From JAIBJN01 sp035762005 (GTDB lineage: Bacteria > Actinomycetota > Thermoleophilia > Gaiellales > Gaiellaceae), in the NCBI GenBank assembly GCA_035762005.1, contig DASTQA010000073.1:1-22779 (forward strand): a stretch of 22,779 nucleotides of DNA. Direction: 5' to 3'. A program made the position numbers and the translations under genes. The notes under the pieces were generated by a model. It had not been told where the DNA came from and made no database searches. It worked only from the letters and a program-made list of their open reading frames with translations. Positions 1-6,157 of this stretch are shown here, piece by piece. The first letter of the stretch is position 1; every line of letters starts with the position of its first letter.

Positions 1-303
1 CCGCGCCGGATCCTCCCGCCCCAGTCGCTGATCGTCGCGCTGACGCCGCGGCTCGACTGGCGCGTCACGCGCGCGCTCCTCAATCTCCGCCGCCGCGGCT
101 ACCAGGTCTCGATCGTCGAGGTCGATCCGCTCCCGTACCTCGCTGACGCCGAGGCCGCCGCCGGGCCGATCGCCTGGCGAACCTGGTTGCTCGAGCGGGA
201 CGCCGTCCGAACGCGGCTCGCCGGCGCGGGGATCGCGCTCGCGTCGTGGGGACCGGACGAGCCGATCGCCGCTCCCGTCGAAGCTCTCGCTGCGGCACGA
301 TGA
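1..303 (+). CDS. DUF58 domain protein, C-terminal end (partial)
   Basis: The reading frame is open from the first base and stops with TGA at 301-303, leaving the last 100 residues. The visible part begins with a beta-strand-like segment (LIVALTPRLDWRVTRALLN) followed by LRRRGYQVSIVEVDP. This matches the C-terminal half of the vWA-like fold in DUF58 proteins, where a 'no matter which call, switch clauses by residue' type of strand-helix-strand alternates with an Arg-rich helix. DUF58 genes usually lie in MoxR-AAA/DUF58/transglutaminase clusters of unclear chaperone or envelope function. The next gene starts inside the stop codon (ATGA), so the two are translationally coupled. The family call is from pattern memory; the N-terminal part lies outside the window. 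Confidence 0.6.
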   Translation, partial: PRRILPPQSLIVALTPRLDWRVTRALLNLRRRGYQVSIVEVDPLPYLADAEAAAGPIAWRTWLLERDAVRTRLAGAGIALASWGPDEPIAAPVEALAAAR

Positions 304-716
304 GCGGGAGACGATTTCGGCGCGCCGCCGCAGCTGCGGCGCTTGGCCTCGGCGCCGTTCTCGGTGCGCTGGCGGCCCTCTACGGCGAAGACGCCCCCGT
401 GTGGAGCATTCCGCTCCTCGCCGCCGCCGTCCTCATCCTGTGCGAGCTCGTCTCTCTGTCCCGCGGCCCGGCGCCGGACGCGACGGTCGAGCGACCGGCT
501 GTCGCCGCCGTCCTGGTGGGGCGCCTGCTCGTCGCCGCCCTGCTCGCGTTCGCCGGCGCGACCGTGGCCCTCCTGGCGGCCGCTGTTCCCGCCCGACACG
601 GCCTCGCCACCGGGCTCCTCGGCGCGGCAGCCGCAGCGGCGCTGTTCCTCCTCGTCGCGGCGGTCGCGCGGCGGGCGGCGAGGCCTGAAGACCAACGGCC
701 GCGTCCGGCGCGATGA
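300..716 (+). CDS. Small multi-pass membrane protein coupled to DUF58 gene
   Basis: This is a 138-residue protein made almost entirely of Ala, Leu and Val. About four hydrophobic segments are visible: residues 8-28, 34-51, roughly 66-93 and 101-124. A basic N-terminus (MSGRRFRR) and a basic, Arg-rich tail suggest both ends are cytoplasmic. The start at 300 overlaps the upstream stop as ATGA, and its own stop overlaps the next start as ATGA at 713-716, so three genes are read as one coupled operon. A longer in-frame start at 246 was not chosen because it lies deep inside the DUF58 gene. I do not recognise a named family. Small membrane proteins in this position are common in DUF58 clusters, so an envelope role is an inference only. 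Confidence 0.7.
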   Translation: MSGRRFRRAAAAAALGLGAVLGALAALYGEDAPVWSIPLLAAAVLILCELVSLSRGPAPDATVERPAVAAVLVGRLLVAALLAFAGATVALLAAAVPARHGLATGLLGAAAAAALFLLVAAVARRAARPEDQRPRPAR

Positions 717-1144
717 GCTCTGGCGCGATGATGCGCCCGTGTCGCGTCATCCTCGTCGGCTACGACGGATCGGACGGCGCCAAGCGTGCGCTCGATCGCA
801 CGGTCGCGGAAGCGCGCGACCGGCATGTGCGCACCGCGGCCGTGAGCGTGGCGAGCATGCCGCTCGACCTCGACGCGCCGCGGTACTACGGGACGCTCGA
901 CGACATCTCGCCGGACGAGGGGCGACCGCTCTCGTCGCCGCCCGAGATCGTCGCGCACCTCGAGGAAGCGCGAGATCCTCGCGGCCGCGGGGCGTGGACC
1001 CGGAGCTCACCTCGGCCGCCGGTGAGCCGGGCCACGAGATCGTCGAGGTGGCGAGGCGCGTCCAAGCGAAGACGATCGTGCTCGGCGAGCACCACCACGG
1101 CGTCCTCGCCAAGCTCTTCGGCGGCGACGTCGCCGCCGGTCCGG
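713..1144 (+). pseudogene. Universal stress protein (UspA family), frameshifted
   Basis: The first frame gives a clear Usp N-terminus: a hydrophobic strand, VGYDGSDGAKRALDRTVAEA with the nucleotide-binding Asp, and a second strand VRTAAVSVA. Near 971-993 the homology leaves this frame. It passes through the +2 neighbour (ILAAAG) and then resumes in a third frame as VDPEL, EIVEVARRVQAKTIVLGE and HHHGVLAKLFGGDVAAG. The last segment is the usual C-terminal GxxG-x9-GS region, with GGD in place of GS. The pattern fits a 2-base loss near 971-974 plus a 1-base gain in the G run at 989-992, giving a net shift. The protein also lacks the usual last strand. Either it is a decayed gene or the assembly has two small errors. 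It begins with ATGA overlap on the preceding gene. Confidence 0.65.
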
Positions 1145-1147
1145 ACA

Positions 1148-1176
1148 ACAAAATCCCCGCTTTGCGGGGATTTTGT
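1148..1176 (-). terminator. Strong hairpin terminator after tRNA-Thr, likely bidirectional
   Basis: A perfect 13-bp inverted repeat (arms 1148-1160 and 1164-1176) encloses a 3-base loop. The stem is GC-rich in the middle (TCCCCGC) and A/T-rich at both outer ends (ACAAAA / TTTTGT), so either strand gives a stem followed by T-rich sequence. It lies 10 bases beyond the 3' end of the minus-strand tRNA-Thr and directly after the broken Usp gene on the plus strand. Confidence 0.85.
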
Positions 1177-1186
1177 GAGAGTCCAG

Positions 1187-1259
1187 AGCCCTCTGACGGA
1201 CTCGAACCGTCGACCCCCTCCTTACCATGGAGGTGCTCTACCAGCTGAGCTAAGAGGGC
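1187..1259 (-). tRNA. tRNA-Thr (anticodon GGT)
   Basis: Read on the minus strand, a 73-base cloverleaf folds fully. The acceptor stem GCCCTCT pairs with AGAGGGC. The D arm is GCTC...GAGC. The anticodon stem CCTCC/GGAGG holds the loop ATGGTAA, giving anticodon GGT (threonine, codon ACC/ACU). The T arm contains GGTTCGAGTCC. The discriminator base is T. CCA is not encoded and must be added after transcription. The terminator at 1148-1176 follows. Confidence 0.97.
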
Positions 1260-1268
1260 GCTCGGGCA

Positions 1269-1274
1269 ATCGTA
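1269..1274 (-). promoter_or_regulatory. Possible -10 element of tRNA-Thr
   Basis: On the minus strand the hexamer TACGAT ends 9 bases before the tRNA 5' end, a suitable distance for a short leader. No convincing -35 hexamer is seen upstream, where a run of C (minus strand) lies instead. The call rests on position and 4-5 matches to TATAAT. Confidence 0.4.
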
Positions 1275-1303
1275 GCGATGGTTTGGGGGGGACGGAGACC
1301 GGC

Positions 1304-1309
1304 TAAGCT
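1304..1309 (+). promoter_or_regulatory. -10 element of Holin-X-like gene (leaderless type)
   Basis: TAAGCT lies 8 bases before the ATG at 1318, so transcription would begin at or within a few bases of the start codon. No Shine-Dalgarno sequence is present. The same layout recurs before several other genes in this window. Confidence 0.5.
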
Positions 1310-1317
1310 GCCGGGCG

Positions 1318-1713
1318 ATGAGCGTGAACGCCGGCGAGCCACGGGGGATCCGCGCGTCCGTGCGGCGGGTGGTCCGGCACGCCTCGACGATCATGGCGCT
1401 CGAGCGGCAGCTCGCGCAGCTCGAGATGAAGCGCAAGGCCGGGTCGCTCGGCTTCGGCGCCGGCCTCGGCGGCGCTGCCGCGGTCATCGGCTTCTTCGCC
1501 GTCGGCGTCGGGATCGCGACCGCGGTCGCCGCCCTCGCGATCGTCCTCGACCTCTGGCTCGCGCTCCTGATCGTCTTCGCCGCGCTCCTGCTCCTCGCGG
1601 CCCTCCTCGCGTTCCTGGCGGTGCGCATGCTCCGGCAGGGGACGCCGCTCGCGCCCGAGCAGGCTCTCGAGGAGGCCCGGCTCACCCGACTGACGCTGAA
1701 ACACCGTGCCTAG
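1318..1713 (+). CDS. Phage-holin-3-6 / Actinobacteria Holin-X-like membrane protein
   Basis: This 131-residue protein has a basic, helical N-terminal region (residues 1-45). A glycine-rich hinge (LGFGAGLGGAAAV) and two long membrane helices at about 50-75 and 78-103 follow, then a short charged tail (EQALEEARLTRL). This is the layout of the DUF1469 or 'putative Actinobacterial Holin-X' family. Those are small chromosomal two-helix membrane proteins whose cellular role is not settled and which need not be lytic. Its 3' end overlaps the next gene's GTG by 8 bases, and that gene is a DUF3618-like protein. Holin-X and DUF3618 genes often sit together, which supports both calls. The start is set by the leaderless -10 at 1304-1309. 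Confidence 0.7.
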   Translation: MSVNAGEPRGIRASVRRVVRHASTIMALERQLAQLEMKRKAGSLGFGAGLGGAAAVIGFFAVGVGIATAVAALAIVLDLWLALLIVFAALLLLAALLAFLAVRMLRQGTPLAPEQALEEARLTRLTLKHRA

Positions 1714-1906
1714 CGACGGTCGCGGCACCGAGGAAGTCCGGCGGGAGATCTCCGACGAGCGGCAGCAGCTCGTCGACGCGGTCGGCGACCTGCGCGACGA
1801 CCTGCGCTCCGTCGCGCGCAAGATCCCGGCGGTCGTCGGGGGCGCGCTCGCGGCCGGGCTCGCGCTCGGGGCCGCCGTCGCCGCGGTCAAGCGGCGCCGC
1901 GGCTGA
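1706..1906 (+). CDS. DUF3618-like membrane-anchored protein
   Basis: This 66-residue protein starts with GTG at 1706, inside the end of the Holin-X-like gene. Residues 8-38 form an acidic/basic amphipathic helix (EEVRREISDERQQLVDAVGD then LRDDLRSVARKI). Residues 40-60 form one Ala/Gly/Leu-rich membrane helix, and the protein ends with KRRRG, which suggests a cytoplasmic C-terminus. The R-x-x-I/L...R-x-x-L-x-x-x-V spacing of the N-terminal helix resembles DUF3618, a family usually next to phage-holin-like and YtxH-like genes. The function is unknown. With its neighbour it could form a small membrane complex, but that is inference. Confidence 0.65.
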   Translation: MPSDGRGTEEVRREISDERQQLVDAVGDLRDDLRSVARKIPAVVGGALAAGLALGAAVAAVKRRRG

Positions 1907-1924
1907 CGACGGCCGAGCCCCGAC

Positions 1925-2380
1925 CTACCGGTTCTGCGGTGCGGGCGTGCCGGGGGTGTGGAGCAGGTTCTCGACGTCGCGGACGCCCTTCACCTCGCGG
2001 GCGGCCTGCTCGAGCCGGCTGACGAGATCCGGGGACTCGACCTCCCCGCGCAGGTAGACGACCCCGTTCTCGGCGTTGACCGAAACTTGGCCCTTGGGGA
2101 CGTCCGGGTCGCGGAAGATCTCGCTCTCGACCTTGCTCGCGAGCGTGGCGTCGTTCGGCTGCGGCTTCTCCTCCTCGCGCAGGTGGGTGACCTTCTTCGC
2201 GAGCCCGCCGGTGCCGGCGGCGACGCCGCGGCCGGTGCGCTCGAGGCGTCTGCCGCCCCGGCGGAAGAACGCGGCGACGCGGTCCTTCGTCACGGCACGG
2301 CGCCGCCTGCCGCTCTCGGGATCGAGGAAGTACGTGAGCGCGGCCCCGACGGCCGCCATGAGCACGGAGAGCTTCTTCAT
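1925..2380 (-). CDS. BON domain protein
   Basis: This 151-residue protein begins with a short hydrophobic segment (residues 4-18) followed by DPESGRRRRA. That arrangement is common in YtxH/BON-type envelope proteins and may anchor the protein or act as an uncleaved signal. A basic linker follows. A BON domain covers about residues 78-143: ATLASKVESEIFRDPDV, QVSVNAENGVVYLRGEV with the conserved glycine, and LEQAAREVKGVRDVENLL. BON domains are thought to bind phospholipid or membranes and appear in osmotic-stress proteins such as OsmY. The start is supported by a strong ribosome binding site, AAAGGAGG on the minus strand at 2385-2392, four bases before ATG. It converges with the DUF3618-like gene, leaving an 18-base gap. 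Confidence 0.85.
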   Translation of the reverse strand: MKKLSVLMAAVGAALTYFLDPESGRRRRAVTKDRVAAFFRRGGRRLERTGRGVAAGTGGLAKKVTHLREEEKPQPNDATLASKVESEIFRDPDVPKGQVSVNAENGVVYLRGEVESPDLVSRLEQAAREVKGVRDVENLLHTPGTPAPQNR

Positions 2381-2520
2381 CGTTCCTCCTTTGTCGTCTC
2401 CCCGGGACCGCTACCCGGGCCGGTCGGGCGGCAAAACAGGCGTCCCGACGGGGGATGGAGGGGGGCCGCGACGCGACCGATCCCAGTTCTGGCCCGACTC
2501 CAACCTCCGAAAGGACGACC

Positions 2521-2616
2521 ATGCTCCACGTTCGCGCGCTCGCAGTCCGCTTCGGCTTCGCCGCCGTCCTCGCCCTCGCCGCCCTGCCCGCCGGCGGCTG
2601 GAAGTGGGGCGGGTAG
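2521..2616 (+). CDS. Short secreted-type peptide (31 residues)
   Basis: An ATG at 2521 opens a 31-codon frame ending in TAG at 2614-2616. AAAGGA lies six bases upstream (2509-2514), which is good Shine-Dalgarno spacing. The peptide has a basic N-region (HVRALAVRF), a hydrophobic core (FAAVLALAAL), then PAGG and an unusual end GWKWGG. The first 24 residues look like a signal peptide with an AxA-poor but small-residue cleavage zone, leaving a very short Trp/Gly-rich product. It may also remain membrane-bound. No family is recognised. An 11-bp inverted repeat starts 20 bases after the stop. It is below normal ORF length limits, so its reality rests on the ribosome binding site, the signal-like core and the clean end. 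Confidence 0.5.
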   Translation: MLHVRALAVRFGFAAVLALAALPAGGWKWGG

Positions 2617-2635
2617 CCGGATCGGCGCCCGTCCG

Positions 2636-2664
2636 GTAGCGCCGCCTACGGGGGGCGGCGCTAC
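2636..2664. terminator. Inverted repeat between convergent genes
   Basis: A perfect 11-bp stem (2636-2646 with 2654-2664, arms GTAGCGCCGCC / GGCGGCGCTAC) has a 7-base loop. It lies after the 31-residue peptide gene and covers the stop codon of the minus-strand GGDEF/HD-GYP gene. It lacks a T tract, so it may act as a barrier hairpin rather than a classic intrinsic terminator. Confidence 0.55.
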
Positions 2665-4511
2665 GCGCTCTTGAGGGAGCCCACCTCGGCCCGCCCGACG
2701 CCCGCGACGAAGGTCTCGACGACTCGCGGATCGAACTGCGTGCCGGCGCAGCGGGAGAGCTCCGTCATCGCCTGCTCGTGCCCGATGGCCGCGCGGTAGA
2801 CCCGGTCGCTCGTCATCGCGTCGTAGGCGTCCGCGACGAAGAGGATCCGCGAGCCGAGCGGGATCTCCTCGCCCCCGATCCCGTGCGGGTAGCCGCGCCC
2901 GTCCCAGCGCTCGTGGTGGTGGAGGACCCACACGGAGACCGGATCGACGCCGAGCGACCGCAGCATGCGGTAGCCGATCTGCGGGTGGCGCCGGAGGACG
3001 AGGAGCTCGGCGTCGCTCAGAGCTCCGGGCTTGCGGAGGATCTCCTCCGGCACCGCGAGCTTCCCGAGGTCGTGCAGGCTGCCGGCCAGGCGGACGAGCT
3101 CGACCTCCTCGGCGTCCAGGCCGAGCAGGACGGCGACCCGGGCCGCGAGCTCGCCGACGACGTAGGAGTGCCGGCCGGTGTACGCGTCGCGCTCGTCGAC
3201 GGCACGGGCGAGGCTCGCGGCCGCGTGGAGGCGGGCGCCCCGGTCGGGCACCGTGCCGAGTCCACGGAAGCTGGGCAGCCCGGCCAGATCCGGGTGGTAG
3301 ACGCGGACGCGGCTCTTGCCGTGCTCCTTCGCGAGGTAGAGCGCCCGGTCGGCCACGTCGACGATCTCGCTCCGCTCCAGCCCGAGCTGCGGGTACGTGA
3401 CGACGCCGGCCGAGAGCCGCACGCCGAGGCCAGGTGCCGCCTCGAGCATCTCGACACGGCGGAGGACGCCCTCGGCGACGGCCACGGCCTCCTGCTCCTC
3501 GCGGCCGGGGAGGAGGAGTGCGAACTCGTCCCCGCCGATTCGGAACGCCTCGCCGTCCTGGCGCAGGCGTCCCGCGATCTGGGCGAGGATCCGATCGCCC
3601 TTCGGGTGCCCGAGGTGGTCGTTCAGCTCCTTGAAGTTGTCGACGTCGAGGACGCAGACCGAGAGCGGCAGGCCACGCTGCTCCGCGTCGACGAGATCGT
3701 GCTCGAGGCGCTCGTGGAAGTGCCGATGGTTGCCGAGGCCCGTGAGCGGGTCCGTGAGGGCGAGGCGCATCGCGGCGAGCTCGCGGTGGACGGAGCGCTG
3801 GTAGAGCGCGATCGCGGCGAGCGGCCCGACGAGCGCCGCCGAGAGGAAGGGCGAGCGGTCCCAGAGGACCGCGAGCATGAGCGTCAGCGAGGCCATGATC
3901 GCGAAGGCGATGAACGTCGAGGAGACGGCCTGCCGAAGCAGCGGCAGGAAGCCGTCCCGCGCCCACCTGCTCACGACTGCGACGACGAGCGGCAGGTTGA
4001 CGCCGTAGAAGGCACTCGAGGCGAGCGCGACCTCGACGGCGAGCCAGCCGAACCCGTCGTTCGGGACGAGGGCGCACGCCCCGCCGGCGGCCGCCGAGGC
4101 GAGCGCGTAGACGGCGCTGTTGTAGAGGACCCGGATCGGCGGCTGGCGGCGGATCACCTCGACCAGGAGCTGGGCGACGAGCCCGACGATGATGGCCTCG
4201 GCCCACCCGTAGACGACCGCCGTCCCGACGATGAACACCGTCGCGAGCGACGTGCCGCCGACCGGGACGTTCTCGATCGGCACGGGGAAGGCCTCGACGA
4301 AGGTTGCTGCCAGGAGGAGGGCGGCGAGACCGACGACGGTGGACGTCGAGGGTTCGAGCGCTGCGACGGCCGAGATCGCGAGGACGACGGCCACCGTGCC
4401 CGCGAAGACGACAGGGGCGACGATGGGGAGGAGGCGGGCCGTCTCGCGAGAGACCGACACGGGCCGCGGCCGCTCGGGGCGGGTCTCGGCGGTGCTCTGG
4501 GTGACGGACAT
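2661..4511 (-). CDS. Membrane GGDEF/HD-GYP bifunctional cyclic-di-GMP enzyme
   Basis: The 616-residue protein has an N-terminal membrane sensor (about seven helices, residues 27-238). A GGDEF domain (about 245-405) and an HD-GYP domain (about 425-605) follow. The GGDEF active site is intact (RIGGDEF, motif at 326-330), preceded by TDPLTGLGNHRHF. The HD-GYP part keeps HDLGK (480-484) and HHERWDGRGYP, with GYP at 540-542. It could therefore both make cyclic-di-GMP and hydrolyse it. The inhibitory I-site RxxD expected at 317-320 reads RQDG, with Arg kept and Asp lost, so product inhibition may be weak. A promoter with a palindromic spacer lies at 4572-4599, and the leader is about 55 bases. No flagellar or pilus genes are near, so the output process is unknown. 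Confidence 0.93.
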   Translation of the reverse strand: MSVTQSTAETRPERPRPVSVSRETARLLPIVAPVVFAGTVAVVLAISAVAALEPSTSTVVGLAALLLAATFVEAFPVPIENVPVGGTSLATVFIVGTAVVYGWAEAIIVGLVAQLLVEVIRRQPPIRVLYNSAVYALASAAAGGACALVPNDGFGWLAVEVALASSAFYGVNLPLVVAVVSRWARDGFLPLLRQAVSSTFIAFAIMASLTLMLAVLWDRSPFLSAALVGPLAAIALYQRSVHRELAAMRLALTDPLTGLGNHRHFHERLEHDLVDAEQRGLPLSVCVLDVDNFKELNDHLGHPKGDRILAQIAGRLRQDGEAFRIGGDEFALLLPGREEQEAVAVAEGVLRRVEMLEAAPGLGVRLSAGVVTYPQLGLERSEIVDVADRALYLAKEHGKSRVRVYHPDLAGLPSFRGLGTVPDRGARLHAAASLARAVDERDAYTGRHSYVVGELAARVAVLLGLDAEEVELVRLAGSLHDLGKLAVPEEILRKPGALSDAELLVLRRHPQIGYRMLRSLGVDPVSVWVLHHHERWDGRGYPHGIGGEEIPLGSRILFVADAYDAMTSDRVYRAAIGHEQAMTELSRCAGTQFDPRVVETFVAGVGRAEVGSLKSA

Positions 4512-4571
4512 GGTCGCGCGCCTTTCCGCCGGGCAGACCGGCCGGGTGCGCCGCAGCGAGTCTCTCCTTCG

Positions 4572-4599
4572 ATTAAGCCAGGGTTTTCCCTGCTGTCAA
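4572..4599 (-). promoter_or_regulatory. Promoter of the GGDEF/HD-GYP gene
   Basis: On the minus strand a perfect -35 TTGACA (4594-4599) is followed after 16 bases by CTTAAT (4572-4577), four of six matches to TATAAT. It is the best -35 hexamer seen in the window and faces the gene starting at 4511. The expected start of transcription near 4565 leaves a leader of about 55 bases with a purine-rich stretch. Confidence 0.6.
4579..4592. promoter_or_regulatory. Palindromic operator candidate inside promoter spacer
   Basis: The sequence CAGGGTTTTCCCTG is an inverted repeat with two 5-base arms and a 4-base centre. It sits between the -35 and -10 of the GGDEF/HD-GYP promoter, where a bound protein would block or reshape polymerase binding. 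It also lies 34 bases before the divergent VOC gene, so one factor might control both. Confidence 0.45.
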
Positions 4600-4614
4600 A
4601 AGAGGAGGCGCTGG

Positions 4615-4620
4615 TACGCT
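4615..4620 (+). promoter_or_regulatory. -10 element of VOC gene (leaderless type)
   Basis: TACGCT ends 6 bases before the GTG at 4627. No ribosome binding site is found at the right distance, so a leaderless message is the simplest reading. Confidence 0.5.
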
Positions 4621-4626
4621 GGCCCG

Positions 4627-5046
4627 GTGGCGACGCGGTTCCACCAGGGGCGGCTGATCGACCACGTCCACCTCCGCGTGCGCGACCTCGAGGCGAGCAA
4701 GAGGTTCTACCGGGCGGCGCTCGGGGCCGTCGGCCGTGAGCTGACGATGGAGGGGGACGGCTTCTTCTCCGCGGACGAGCTCTTCGTCAGTGTCGACAAG
4801 CCGCCGACGGGCGGCCTCCATCTCGCGCTCCAGGCCGCGGACCGCGAGGCGGTAGATCGCTTCCACGAGGCGGCCGTCGGCGCGGGCGGGACCGACAACG
4901 GGGTCCCGGGGGAGCGTCGCTACCACCCGGGCTACTACGCGGCCTACGTTCTCGATCCCGACGGGAACAACGTCGAGGCCGTCCACCACGGGCCGGCGCG
5001 GCGGTCGGCGGCCTCGGTCGAGATCGAGCCGCTCCCGCCCGCCTGA
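4627..5046 (+). CDS. VOC (glyoxalase/bleomycin-resistance fold) family protein
   Basis: The 139-residue protein shows one VOC domain. DHVHLRVRDLEASKRFYRAA at residues 12-31 carries the first metal-ligand His. GLHLALQA, with a second His, opens the second half. YYAAYVLDPDGNNVEAVHH near residues 103-121 is the typical closing strand with the Glu ligand. VOC proteins use a metal to carry out varied reactions such as glyoxalase, dioxygenase, epimerase and antibiotic-binding functions. Nothing here fixes the substrate. The GTG at 4627 was preferred to upstream in-frame codons because a -10 hexamer lies just before it and the domain begins ten residues in. It is followed closely by a cupin gene that has its own -10 hexamer. 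Confidence 0.85.
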   Translation: MATRFHQGRLIDHVHLRVRDLEASKRFYRAALGAVGRELTMEGDGFFSADELFVSVDKPPTGGLHLALQAADREAVDRFHEAAVGAGGTDNGVPGERRYHPGYYAAYVLDPDGNNVEAVHHGPARRSAASVEIEPLPPA

Positions 5047-5054
5047 CCGCTTGC

Positions 5055-5060
5055 CATACT
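5055..5060 (+). promoter_or_regulatory. -10 element of cupin gene (leaderless type)
   Basis: CATACT ends 6 bases before the GTG at 5067, and TTGCCA precedes it directly. It gives this gene its own start of transcription only a few bases after the VOC stop codon. Confidence 0.45.
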
Positions 5061-5066
5061 CGCGGC

Positions 5067-5624
5067 GTGGAGCGTCCGCCGCGCGACGTCTCGGACCCGG
5101 TCTCCGGGCAGCGCTGGGTCTTCGTGCGCACGGGCGCGGACACGGCGGGAGAGGTCCTCGAGGCCGAGCTGCACGTGAGCCCCGGGGGCTTCGTCCGCGA
5201 GCACGTGCACCCGGGCCAGGAGGAGACGTTCACGGGCGTCGAGGGCACGTTCGTCCTCGAGATCGCGGGGCGGACACGGACCTTGGGCCCGGGCGAGAGC
5301 GTCGTCGTCCCGCCCGGGACGCCGCACGGCTTCGCCGACGCGCCGGGGCCAGCCGTGCTGAAGGTCGTCGTGCGGCCGGCGCTCAGGCTCGACGACTACT
5401 TCCGCGCGTACCTCGGGCTCTCGCGGGACGGGCGCATCCGCCTGCCCGCCGCCGGAGCGCCCCACGGCCTGCTCGAGCTCGCGCTCCTGCTCGACCGCTA
5501 CGCGCCCGAGATCGCCGCGCCCAGGATCCCGCGCGCGCTGCAGCGCGCGCTCTGGCGGGCGCTCGCCGGCGTCGCCCGCATGCGCGGACGCTCCGCCTCC
5601 TACCCCGAGTACGGCGCGCCCTAG
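5067..5624 (+). CDS. Cupin domain protein with C-terminal helical extension
   Basis: This is a 185-residue protein. Residues 30-100 form a single cupin barrel. Motif 1 is REHVHPGQEETFTGVEGTF, with metal ligands His46, His48 and Glu52. Motif 2 is GESVVVPPGTPHGF, with His87. The set is complete, so a bound divalent metal is likely. After the barrel comes a helical extension (about 115-180) with several Leu/Ala/Arg segments, as in a group of actinobacterial cupins of unknown substrate. The GTG start matches the upstream -10 element. The stop codon shares a CTAG with the stop of the convergent NTF2-like gene at 5621-5624. Confidence 0.85.
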   Translation: MERPPRDVSDPVSGQRWVFVRTGADTAGEVLEAELHVSPGGFVREHVHPGQEETFTGVEGTFVLEIAGRTRTLGPGESVVVPPGTPHGFADAPGPAVLKVVVRPALRLDDYFRAYLGLSRDGRIRLPAAGAPHGLLELALLLDRYAPEIAAPRIPRALQRALWRALAGVARMRGRSASYPEYGAP

Positions 5625-6157
5625 CCCCTGGCTCGCTGCAGCAGGCGCTCGCCCAGCGTGCGGAGAATGGCGAAGGGCGGCGTCAGCACGGCCATGACCT
5701 TGCCCGTCGTCGTGCGCGGGTCCTGGAAGATCCCGAGCTGCTCCAGGATCGTCGCCTTGTCGTAGTACGTGCGCTCGAGCGCGAGCATGCCCGCGTCGTC
5801 GAAGCCGTAGAGCGCGCAGACGCGCGACTCCATGCGCTGGCCCATGGCCGGGAGGCCGCGCCAGTCGCCGAGGTGCGTCCCGCTGACGGTGACCTCGAGG
5901 ATGACGAAGCGGTCGGTCACGTGGCGGTCGTGGACGACGATGTCGAGGTCGGGGAAGGCGGCGAGGAGCTCCTCGTAGTGGTGGCGAATGCCGTCGCGGC
6001 CGGCGAACCGCTCGTCCCAGGGGACGTCGTCGAAGTCGGGGCTCTCGCCCCACGTGGCCATGATCTTGTCCAGGTCGCGCTCGACCTCGGCCCGGACGTG
6101 CTCGTCGACGAGCCGGAGCCGGGCTGCGTTGGTGTCCTGGGCGGTCTCGTCGGCCAT
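5621..6157 (-). CDS. SnoaL/NTF2-like (ester cyclase-type) protein
   Basis: The 178-residue protein carries an alpha+beta barrel of the NTF2/SnoaL type at about residues 15-140. An N-terminal helix (LVDEHVRAEVERDLDKIMATW) precedes GRDGIRHHYEELLAAFPDLD, then strands DIVVHDRHVTDRFVILEVTV and TGTH-like SGTHLGDW. This is the usual order in the ester cyclase (SnoaL-like polyketide cyclase) family, whose members mostly lack a proven reaction outside polyketide pathways. The tail (about 140-178) is basic and helical. It starts with ATG at 6157. The EEP-family gene on the other strand appears to begin inside its first codons. Confidence 0.8.
   Translation of the reverse strand: MADETAQDTNAARLRLVDEHVRAEVERDLDKIMATWGESPDFDDVPWDERFAGRDGIRHHYEELLAAFPDLDIVVHDRHVTDRFVILEVTVSGTHLGDWRGLPAMGQRMESRVCALYGFDDAGMLALERTYYDKATILEQLGIFQDPRTTTGKVMAVLTPPFAILRTLGERLLQRARG

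Noticed and set aside
2778..4739. A 653-codon plus-strand open frame
   Set aside because: It is antisense to the intact GGDEF/HD-GYP gene and contains no motif.
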